Below the pieces are notes generated by a model, which was not told where the DNA came from, made no database searches, and saw only the letters and a list, made by a program, of their open reading frames with translations. Below, in pieces: positions 55,501 to 64,000 of a stretch of 64,000 nt of DNA (position 1 is the first letter of the stretch; each line of letters starts with the position of its first letter). Source of the stretch: Bradysia coprophila (taxonomy: Eukaryota; Arthropoda; Insecta; Diptera; Sciaridae); NCBI RefSeq assembly GCF_014529535.1, contig NW_023503374.1, positions 3,162,001 through 3,226,000 of the forward strand, in the 5' to 3' direction. A program made the position numbers and the translations under genes.

Positions 55501-58500
55501 ATGTTACTCATAATTTGCAACTTATAAGTTGACTTATAAACTAGATGTCATTTGCGAAAACTGTCTAATAGAGAGATTGCAACTTATGTTTCTTCTTCTT
55601 CTTTTTCAGCCTGTTTCTATCCACTGCTGGATGTAGGCCTCTCCAACTTCTTTCCATTTCGTACGATCCATTGCCATTTGCTGCCAGTTTGTACCTGCAA
55701 TGTTCTTAATTCCGTTTGTCCATCTCTCTGGTGGTCTACCTATAGCTCGTCTTTTATATGGTCGCCAGTTCATGATCTTTTTGGTCCAACGTTCGTCTGT
55801 CCTTCTTGCAATATGTCCCGCCCAGCTCCATTTCAGAGATGCTATTCTTTCCATGACATCAACGACCCTGGTCGTTCCATTGATTCGTCATTCTGTCTCT
55901 GAGTGTTATTCCAAGCATACTCCGTTCCATGGCTCTTTGTGTCACTCTCAATTTATCTTCGGATGCTTTCGTTAAAGTTAACGTTTCCGCTCCATAAGTG
56001 AGCACTGGAAGGACACAAGTGTCGAAAACTTTGCGTTTCAGACTATTATTCATTTTGCTTTTGAAAATTAGTCTGAGTTTTCCGAACGCTGCCCATGCAA
56101 GACCAATCCGACGTCTTATTTCTGCAGTCTGGTTGTCCAGACCTAACTTCAGTTTATGTCCTAGATATACGTAGCTGTCGACTCGTTCAATGACAGTGTC
56201 ACCAATTTTGATTTCTCTATCGTCCCCGATGTTGGTCATGACTTTTGTTTTCGATAAGTTCATCTTGAGGCCAACTTTTCTTGCCTCTTTACTTAACTGT
56301 TGTAGCATAAGCTGAGCCTGACCTAGATTTGCTGCTATCGGTACAATGTCATCAGTGAAGCGGAGATTGCTCAGGTACTCTCCATTTATCTTTATTCCCA
56401 TTTTACTCCAGTTTAACTTCCTAAAAATACTCTGCAGAATCGCCGTGAATAATTTCGGTGAAATGGTGTCACCCTGCCTTACACCTCGGCCAATTCTGAA
56501 TTTCTCCGTGCTCTTATGAAGTTTTATACATGAAGTAGCATTTTTGTACACATATCGAATTGTGTTGGAGTACCTTGAGTCTACTCTACATTCGTCTAAT
56601 GCGTCCAATATCGACCATGTTTCCACTGAATCGAAAGCTTTTTCGAAGTATGTGAATAGCAAGACTATGTCGATGTTGTATTCACGACAATTAGTACCAC
56701 TCTTTTAGTTCCACTTTTTTCCGTAAAAGGAAAAAAGTGGAACTATTGTAACGCTGCATATATGCATATATGCATACTTGCATAAGGAAAGTGGAACTAA
56801 AAAAGTGAAACTATTGTAACGCTGCATATATGCGGCGTGAAGATAGTTCCACTTTTTCCTTTTACGAAAAAAGTGGAACTAAAAGAGTGGTACTATTGTA
56901 ACGCTGGTATAAGCGTTCACATCACCTGCAAATGGTCGTTTGTGCTGAAACTAGATCTGAAAGCAGCTTGTTCAACAGGTTGGTAGAAGTCGAACTTGTT
57001 AGTGTTCCTCTTCGTAATGATTTTCATAAACAACTTGTAGAGTGTTGACAATAGGCTTATGGGTCGGTAATTTTCCAGCTTTGTTCTGTCTCCTTTTTTA
57101 TGCAGCAATGTAATTAACGCATTTTCCAAGGCTTCTGGTACTTCTTCCCATTGGAGACATTGATTAAACAAAGCCGTGATTGCCTTTAATAAGGAGTCTC
57201 CACCTAGTTTAATGGCTTCCACTTGAACACCATCTTCTCCGGGAGACTTTTTGTTTTTCATCTCGGCCACTGCGGCCTTGACTTCATCAACAGTTATGTC
57301 GGGCATATCCTCCGATCCCACGTTTCTTATTATTGGTCTATCTTCGGTTTCTTCCGTTGGACTCTGTCTTGCTGAAGAAAACAAATTCTCATAAAATTCT
57401 GTTGCAATATTTAATATCGCATTTCGATCCGTTTGGATCGTTCCTGTTTTGTCTCGTAATTTGAAGATTTCTTTTTTGGCATTTGTCATTTTTCTCCGTA
57501 GGACTTTCATATTGCAGTTAGCTTCAATTATGTTTTGAGCCAATTGGACATTATATTTTCTTTCATCTGATCTCCTTGCTTTGTTGATACTTTTAGACAA
57601 GTTCCGGTATTCCACCGAATCTCGTCCTCCGTTTTTTACCAACTCTGCTCTGCTTGCGATCAGGTCTAATGTTTCTCTGCTTAGTTTTGATTCTTTCCCT
57701 TGGACAGATTTGCATTCAACATAACGGAGCTAAATTCACCTGTTAACCTGTTTATATACACTTTGGGTATGCCAAGTTTCAATCAAGGCTGTACAGCTGG
57801 TTTCAAGTCTCTCGGACTTTTCGTCTATAGCGAGACAAACAAACCAACAACAACCATTAAACTTTATAGATAATTAAATTGAATACAATTTTCCAGTGTC
57901 GTACGTCAATTTCTCAGACTTATATATGAATATCGCAATCTCTCTATTCATTTGTCTGTTAGTCATATCAAAGAACAGATTTTCAGTGCAAATGCAACCT
58001 AATGAATATGCCGCCATCAAAACAGCGTTTCAGTAAAGTCATTACGATATGATGAAGCGAATGTTAAATATAGCACGTTGCGTTCAACGACATCTAAAAA
58101 TAACCCCCCTCTCCTGGCAGAAAATGATTTTCCATTATTTTCACTAGACATCTCGGTGAAAATATATGACGGAAACGCATAAACTACTACTTCTCGGGCG
58201 GCTGGAGTTGTACATTTTGTTGAACCATTAATCAATTAGTTGATGTTTGTGCTTTCGATAAATCTAATATTTTATTTGGAAAACGGACGCGGAACATTCT
58301 CAGCGACATGGATTATGGATATGGTTACGATATTGATGCGTACATACCACTAACTGTTTTCGAACATTTTGATTGGAGTGCTGATCAAAGTGATGCAACG
58401 CAATATGTCTGTGATGATGGTGATTGCCTTTGATTTTGTTGCAAATGTGATTTAATGTGTTGCCTGGATTTGTGGAATTGAAACAGGTTCTCTTGCCTGC

Positions 58501-60858
58501 TCCAATCGATATAAAGACTCGGCTACTTACGCAACTTTTATGTTATCCATGTAACGCTAACAGCAGTCCTATGATTTTTACAGAGCCACGGCAGTCTGTC
58601 TGTTACAACGATGTTGCAATTGATGCTGGAGAATGTTTTGAAGAGTTCAGTAAAATTCCTGGGTCAACGCTTGGAATAGACGCAATGGTAACGGTAAGTC
58701 AATGTTTCAAATTTTCATAAGAATTATTCGATGTTGTCCTCGGGCTGTTAAGTTATCATTTTCTTTGTTATTTGAAGAGTCTGACCGGAACGACCTGAAC
58801 CTGAACTAAGGTTTCAGATTCGACCCGAACTTGACTTGAACCTGAAATTTTTTCGATTTTGGGCTCAACCCGAACCAGAATTGGTTCGACCCGAATATGA
58901 CTCGAGTCTGAACTTTTACTGTCAGATTTGACCAGGAACCTGACATTTTCACGGTGGAGAACGGGTTTGGGATTTTTTTTGATTTTCGGTCACGTTTCGG
59001 TTAAAACCTGAAAGTAAAAGTTCAGATTCGTAACTTTTCGCGTGCGCACTTTTCAATTCCTTTTACAATAATAACAGGTCGAAACGGGCACATGTCAGCC
59101 GTTGAACGGAGTGATCCGTGCAATATTCAAAATGGGATCGACTATAATGGTTGGAGTGGAAATAGAAGAATTTATATCGTACGCTCCGTTGAATTTAACC
59201 AATGGCACATTTTCCGGTCATCGTTTCTTCCAATGCCAGAATGGCAAAGCCCTGTTCATCGAAGCCGATTGCTGTCACAAGGACAACCGATTTGCGGACG
59301 ATCTGGTTGCTGAGAATAAAGTGTTCGGTCACCCAGAATCACCCATTGTCAGGGAAAATGTTCCGCCACTAAGTGAGTACGGATGTTGTGGTCACAATTC
59401 ATTTTGACGATTAAATCTTGCTTTTTAGGCTTGAAGAATCTACAAGAATTGGAGGACATCATTGGCGAAAGTAAGGGCATACAGGGACATAACAATTCGT
59501 GCTATTTGGATGCCACTTTGTTCTCAATGTTCACATTTGCGCAATGCTTTGACTCTCTTCTGTATCGCAGCGCTGAACCGAAGGTAAATCTGAGCTGTGG
59601 TGGTTCGCGACATTTGTCAAAGAATTCAATTTTGTAACCGATTTGTCAGGACATCAAGCACTACGATAAAGTTCGGGCTATCCTTCGAGACGAGATCGTG
59701 CATCCGCTTCGAAAACACCATTTCGTTCGTGCCGACAGAGTGTTGAAACTACGTGAGTTATTGGAAGAGATCAGCACAATGACAGGATTGACTAATGAAG
59801 AAAAGGACCCGGAGGAATTTATGAATATCTTGATTGCACAGACACTGAAAGCCGACCCATACTTGAAGGTAACGATCAGTTTTCCGTTGGTCGGGTCTGA
59901 ATGTCTGAATTAGTTTTTTCGTGTTACTTCTGTCCACAGTTCAATTCCGGACAGGACGCTTTCTACTACCAGCTGTTCGTGGAGAAAAACGAGGATTTAA
60001 AATTGCCGAATGTTCAGCAGCTCTTCGAACAGAGTTTCAAAACGTCAAACATAAAATTACGCGAAGTTCCGCCGTGTCTGATTATACAAATGCCCCGGTT
60101 CGGAAAGAACTACAAAATGTATCCGCGCATTGTACCGTCACAGGTGCTGGACATCACCGACGTTGTGGAGGGTCGTAAGTTTTTAACGATTTCTGTTGCC
60201 AAATATATTCGATTTAACCGAGTGTTTCCTTATAGAACCACCTGCATGTAACGCTGACGGACGTCTCGGTAAGTGTTTCGAGAAGAGGGCGCCACCTGAA
60301 TTTGAATTAATTTCCTTCGAATTTGCCATGTTGTAGCCACTGTAAAATGCCTTGATTGCAATGAAGACTATTGCGGCGATTGCTTCCCCAAAGTGCATTG
60401 CCATCAAAAACAAAACCACGAAAAGATCGACATCCAGTCCGACTTTCCAACACTACGTGACCACCAAACGGTGCCCAGGATACATATGGATCTGTTTGCC
60501 GTCGTTTGCATCGAAACATCACATTACGTTTCATTCGTCAAGGCCGGCGAACTACCGGATGCGCCGTGGCTATTTTTCGATTCTATGTCGGACCGTCGAG
60601 GTAAGATTTCATTTTTGAATGGAATTTTCGTTCGGTATTTGAAACATCCGATTCCGAATTTCAGGCGGCCAAAATGGTTACAACATTCCATCGATGGTCT
60701 CTGTGCCCGCTTTACCGGAGTGGCTGTCGGAAGAAGGTGCTCGAAAATTGCATGACTCAACGCCAAAGGATAAACTTTTACCGCCGTTTGCTAAGCGACT
60801 ACTTTGCGATGCATATATGTGCATGTATGTCAGTCGCGACGTATCGATGTACAAATGA
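52557..60858 (+). CDS. Cyld: ubiquitin carboxyl-terminal hydrolase CYLD
   Basis: CYLD cleaves Lys63- and Met1-linked ubiquitin chains and restrains NF-kB/JNK signalling. The model is join(52557..53012,53340..53505,53569..54048,58240..58406,58487..58693,59078..59372,59429..59583,59650..59868,59940..60174,60236..60268,60337..60600,60665..60858), 956 aa. A CAP-Gly start (FVKHIGCLSDVGPGY) ends exon 1, and a clear CAP-Gly lies at about residues 480-570 (NGTFSGHRFFQC). The USP domain carries Cys615 in NNSCYLDATLF, His867 in ETSHYVSFVK and probably Asp886. A Cys/His-rich B-box (about 798-835) is inserted in it, as in other CYLDs. The C-terminus LLCDAYMCMYVSRD is diagnostic. I see no second N-terminal CAP-Gly. 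Exon 58,240-58,406 is tentative (weak acceptor, GTCTGT donor). A 5' noncoding exon is likely, since an acceptor ends at 52,517. Confidence 0.92.
54049..55426. other. CYLD large intron, unique-looking part
   Basis: No coding exon fits here. A diverged repeat near 54,900-55,260 resembles 33,770-33,860. Confidence 0.5.
55426..55567. mobile_element. MITE with TA duplication
   Basis: TA (55,426-55,427 and 55,566-55,567) flanks ends GACAGTTTGCGCAAATGACG / inverse, and 'gtttataagt' / 'acttataaac' blocks pair inside. It lies 22 bp from the 3' tail of RTE copy 3 in the CYLD intron. Confidence 0.75.
55590..57716 (-). mobile_element. RTE-clade retrotransposon, copy 3, 5'-truncated, in the CYLD intron
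   Basis: It runs antisense to CYLD from a (GAA)n tail at 55,590 to a truncation at 57,716. It lacks the endonuclease. The reverse transcriptase is in two open pieces (about 56,917-57,642 and 55,859-56,662), separated by a hairpin insertion, and the last piece (55,606-55,854) is shifted by a small deletion near 55,860. The catalytic box reads RFTDDI. It lacks the TGA (1982) and TAA (995) of copy 1, so it helps define the family consensus. Confidence 0.92.
56693..56894. mobile_element. hairpin MITE inserted in RTE copy 3
   Basis: AGTACCACTCTTTTAGTTCC and its continuation pair with an inverted copy ending GGTACT. The centre holds repeated ATTGTAACGCTGCATATATG blocks. The empty site is visible in RTE copy 1 (1430-1465), which runs from 'ttcacgaca' to 'taagcgttc' without the insert. 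Confidence 0.85.
57717..58239. other. CYLD large intron, part after RTE copy 3
   Basis: No element or exon is recognised until the tentative CYLD exon at 58,240. Confidence 0.45.
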
Positions 60859-60935
60859 GAAAGGCACCAAAATGTTGAAATTACATTAAGTTATACTTAT
60901 ACTTAGAAACACACAATTTTGAGTGAAACATTCTC

Positions 60936-60941
60936 AATAAA
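60936..60941 (+). promoter_or_regulatory. CYLD poly(A) signal
   Basis: AATAAA, 78 nt past the CYLD stop codon. Confidence 0.7.
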
Positions 60942-61224
60942 GATGAGTTCATGAAATGGAACGCTGGGTTTTGGAAAAATTGGAAGTAGGAATCTGTTTA
61001 CCGAGTCGAGACAAATGGGAATGCCAACAATTTTTACCCTGCTTTCACCTGAACCTGTTGTAACGAATTTTGATCGGAAACCTGATTTTGTAAGCTGAAA
61101 GCTGAAGACAAAATTTGCGACAGGAAAAATTCGACGAAGTTAAACAACTCGACCAATTTGCAGAAAAATGAGTCAGACAACGTTTTCAAGAAGTTGCTCG
61201 AATTGGAAAAGGACGAGTGGATGG

Positions 61225-61330
61225 ACTGTTAGGATTGGAGCGAGAGTTCCGAAGACCAGTTAATTATCACTAGCCTTGGGGTACTTGTCATTGCATATTT
61301 CTCTATCAACTCTTCGATTAATTCATTTCT
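61225..61330. repeat. single AACTTGCCTTGGGG-family unit
   Basis: 'gactgttaggattggagcga', 'ccgaagaccagtta' and 'gccttggggtacttgtcatt' match the units at 48,972-49,290. Confidence 0.65.
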
Positions 61331-61396
61331 CTTTAAAAAAATCCAAAATCGTCTTCATCTCCAGTGCAGTACATGTCAGTGGTCAGTCCCCATGGC

Positions 61397-63040
61397 TAGT
61401 TTAGTTTATTCAAACATTTCTACATCATGAAATTAGTATAACAAATCGCATTGCGGTTCTCCACTGTGAGACACTTTAAAGGAGTAACCAATTAAAATTA
61501 TATAAAAAAAAATATTGTCCTTGAAATATAGCATGAAACTTGACCTGCAATTTACAATAGCTGGCCTAAAAATAAGGATGGAAAAATTTATTTGAAATAA
61601 AGCATGGAAATCAAAAATATAGAATTAAATGAAAAATTTAATACGATAATAAATCAGAAAGGAATGGGAAGACAAGCTGGAGTAAGCCTAGGAGGCATTG
61701 CCGTGGGGGAGCAGGAGGCAGAGGCATCCTTCACGCACCAAAAATCCAGCATCCAAAGAAAAAAACCCCGATGATCCATCAACTCATCGACACTATCCCA
61801 GTCAAATGTCACAGAAATATCAGTATTGATTCTCTAGAAGCCAACCCTTCAGGCGAGCTTGAAAGCAATTCGGCTGAGCAAACTTAACCTCATTCGGTAA
61901 GGAATTGTACAGTCTACACCCTAGAGCAGAAATCGCCCTTTCACCGCTCTTCGTCCTAGTAGCCGATGCTCTGAGCAGGTGCTTTCCTCTCGTATTGTAG
62001 CAATGTGAGGCCCCTTGGAAGGGTATGTTACAGAAGGACTGTTTACCGATGGCCTTATACACAAAGCTGCAAACGCTATACTTAACAATACTGTCTACAT
62101 TAAGAACTCGCGGACAGTATCTCCGAAACAGGTCGACAGTCGGATGACGCAAGGGAAGTCTATTCACATGCTTCAGACAACGCTTCTGCAGAACTTGTAG
62201 CTGTTCGATAGACTTCTTACACGCAGTGCCCCACGCTCCCGGCAGGTAACAAATTATAGGGTGCGCAAGGGCAAAATAAACCTTCATGAGCACTGCCCTC
62301 GGTAGCAGCCTTTTGAGCTTACACAAAACACCACAGACAGACGACAGCCTGCGACACATTTCCGTAACTTGGGAATTCCAAGTCAACTTGTCGTCCAGCA
62401 AGACACCCAGGTACTTAAACACACTCACTCTCTCAATAACCTGGTCTTGCAGGGTCACCGAATCTGCAAGTAAGCGTTCAGCGCGTCGGAAGTGCATACA
62501 CTTAGTCTTTTTTACATTAAGGGACAACCTGTTCTCGTCGAGAAAGTCCTTGATCAGTTTCGCATCACTTTTCAAACGCTCAACATTCGTTTCAACAGTA
62601 TCACCTGAGCAGAACACACCTGTATCATCAGCAAAGAGGGCGGCTACGCCGTGGGTGGGAAGACGGAAAATGTCATTTATGTATATAAGGAAGAGCAAGG
62701 GACCGAGGACACTACCTTGGGGTATTCCGATATCAATTTCTCTAAAATCACTCTTGTCTCCACCCAGAGACACACACTGCTTCCTACCCGTCAGGTAGCT
62801 ACGCATTAGCTGAAGCGGTCCACCTCTAATCCCAGCCACTTCAAGTTTGTAAATCGAAATGCAATGGTCCACACAATCAAATGCCTTTTGCAGATCAAGA
62901 AAGAGCGCACTAACCGCGAGACCACCGTCGATGTCCAGGAACACTCTATCGAGTATCTCATACATTGCCGTATGCGTACCAGCCTTCTGTCGGAAGCCAT
63001 ACTGCTTGACGTAGAAGAAGTTTTGCCTATTATATTTGGG
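61397..63040 (-). mobile_element. 5'-truncated non-LTR retrotransposon (Jockey/CR1 group)
   Basis: The minus-strand element holds a long, intact stretch of reverse transcriptase and about 420 bp of 3' untranslated sequence. The likely 3' end is an AATAAACTAAACTAG string at 61,397-61,411, similar to the A-rich tail of the LINE at 15,080-15,106. At the 5' side (about 63,040) it passes straight into a minisatellite. The 3' boundary is approximate and no target duplication was identified. Confidence 0.8.
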
Positions 63041-63184
63041 GTGGATGTCCTCGAATATTGTCGATGTCCTAGAATATTGCCGATGTCCTCGAATATTGCC
63101 GATGTCATCGAATATTGCCGATGTCCTCGAATATTGCCGATGTCCTCGAATATTGTCGATGTCTTCAAATATTGTCGATGTCAT
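61820..63184 (-). pseudogene. LINE reverse transcriptase, N-terminally truncated, fused to minisatellite-coded repeats
   Basis: From about residue 50 the frame reads as reverse transcriptase: KQYGFRQKAGT, LFLDLQKAFDCVDH, GIPQGSVLGPLLFLIYINDI, and the catalytic LFADDTGVF. The C-terminal domain ends LGCRLYNSLPNEVK before a basic tail. The first about 48 residues are not RT: they are repeats such as IFEDIDNIRGHRQYSRTS, read from the 19-bp minisatellite. The frame is open for 454 codons, but endonuclease and the first RT motifs are missing, so it cannot act alone. Confidence 0.85.
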
Positions 63185-63300
63185 CGAATATTGTCGATGT
63201 CATCGAATATTGTCGATGTCGTAGAATATTGTCGATGTCATCGAATATTGTCGATGTCTTCGAATATTGTCAATGTCCTAGAATATTGTCGATGTCCTCG
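63040..63300. repeat. 19-bp minisatellite (TCGAATATTGTCGATGTCC)
   Basis: About 14 units vary mainly at T/C in 'attg(t/c)c' and at 'tc(c/a/t)t(c/a)'. Because 19 is not a multiple of 3, three units form a 57-bp, 19-codon period. No stop arises in any forward frame, which explains the overlapping open frames on the plus strand. Confidence 0.9.
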
Positions 63301-63485
63301 AATATAGTCGAGAGACACTCGAATATAGTCAAGAGACACTCGAATATAGTCGAGAGACACTCGAATATAGTCGAGAGACACTCGAATATAGTCGAGAGAC
63401 ACTCGAATATAGTCGAGAAACACTCGAATATAGTCGAGAGACACTCTAATATAGTCGATAGACACTCTAATATAGTCGAGATATA
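63300..63485. repeat. 21-bp minisatellite (TCGAATATAGTCGAGAGACAC)
   Basis: About nine units directly continue the 19-bp array. The shared core TCGAATAT(A/T)GTCGA shows that one array arose from the other by a change in the spacer. The unit encodes a 7-residue repeat on either strand. Confidence 0.9.
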
Positions 63486-63795
63486 CTTGAATAAAGTCGA
63501 GATATATTCGAATATATTCCAGATATACTCTAATATAGGCGATATACTCGATTATAGTCGATGTCATATAATATAGTGGATGTCCTCGAATATAGTCGAC
63601 GTTCTCGCAAATAGTCTATGTATTCGAATATTATCGATGTCCAAGAATATTGTCGATGTCCTCAAATATAGCCGGCATCCTCGAATATAGTCGATGTCAT
63701 CGAATATAGTTGATGTTCTCGAAATATAGTCGATGTCATCGAATATAGTCGATGTTCTCGAATGTAGTCGATACGTACTCGAAAATATACTCGAG
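63486..63795. repeat. degenerate continuation of the minisatellite
   Basis: Units around 'tcgaatatagtcgatgt' of variable length (about 18-21 bp) become more diverged toward 63,795. Confidence 0.75.
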
Positions 63796-64000
63796 CATAC
63801 TCAGTATACTCGAATATGGTCGGAGATATATAATAGATCTGTGAAAGAGTTATGTACACTAGTGGTTGGAGTAAATAACATAAAAAGATTCTAAAATTTT
63901 TGTTTTCTTATAATTCGACTATTCGGTGATTGGTACACTGACCCTACGCCATATATTCTGCTAGTGGGTGTTATTCACAATTTGTTTTTAAAATATGTGT
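63796..64000. other. gene-free end of window
   Basis: AT-rich, with no gene or element recognised. Confidence 0.35.

Noticed and set aside
58304..58406. Alternative CYLD exon start right after the CAG at 58,301-58,303
   Set aside because: With exon 3 ending in phase 1, this acceptor leads to a stop codon (TAA) within 50 bp; the acceptor at 58,239 keeps the frame instead.
62864..63576. Plus-strand open frames of 147 and 153 codons over the array
   Set aside because: They are created by the stop-free 19/21-bp repeat and have no independent start context or non-repeat domain.
63040..63795. CRISPR-like regular repeat array
   Set aside because: Units are directly contiguous (19 and 21 bp) with no unique spacers; this is a minisatellite in a eukaryotic genome.

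Overview
The window looks like nuclear DNA of an insect, most likely a lower dipteran (a fungus-gnat-type genome is my guess, not shown). It is AT-rich, has short GT-AG introns (about 55-90 bp in most genes), animal-type genes, and a very dense load of non-LTR retrotransposons and small inverted-repeat elements (MITEs, fold-backs). No prokaryotic, viral or CRISPR features were seen.

Layout. 1-34,000 is a gene desert made of mobile elements: a complete but dead RTE-clade LINE (330-3819) with a 15-bp target duplication, a 1.29-kb DNA transposon relic (4328-5619), many hairpin MITEs, a LINE 3' fragment (14,340-15,106), a second RTE copy (15,231-16,086), a 1.17-kb palindrome whose arms are themselves palindromes (16,171-17,344), a 0.55-kb tandem duplication (26,409-27,530) and a 0.62-kb fold-back (29,435-30,058). 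34,000-61,000 is the gene-bearing part. It holds PITRM1 (-, mitochondrial presequence protease), SDHAF4 (+, complex II assembly), WWOX (-, WW/SDR oxidoreductase), AMACR (+, alpha-methylacyl-CoA racemase), JMJD4 (-, JmjC hydroxylase) and CYLD (+, deubiquitinase). A third RTE copy lies antisense in the large CYLD intron. 61,000-64,000 is a truncated LINE on the minus strand whose reading frame runs into a 19-bp/21-bp minisatellite.

The genes alternate in strand: PITRM1/SDHAF4, WWOX/AMACR and JMJD4/CYLD are divergent pairs, while SDHAF4/WWOX and AMACR/JMJD4 converge. SDHAF4 and WWOX end only 100 bp apart. PITRM1 and SDHAF4 are mitochondrial, and AMACR is mitochondrial or peroxisomal in its family, but I see no evidence of joint regulation. 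All six gene models were built by hand, checking splice sites and codon phase at each junction. Most are firm; one CYLD exon (58,240-58,406) is tentative.

The most unusual material is in the repeats: the four-fold palindrome, two loci sharing a GC-rich hairpin core beside repeated GGGCGAAAGT-type hairpins, a TTAA-targeted MITE family with four copies, and a minisatellite open in all three frames on the plus strand.
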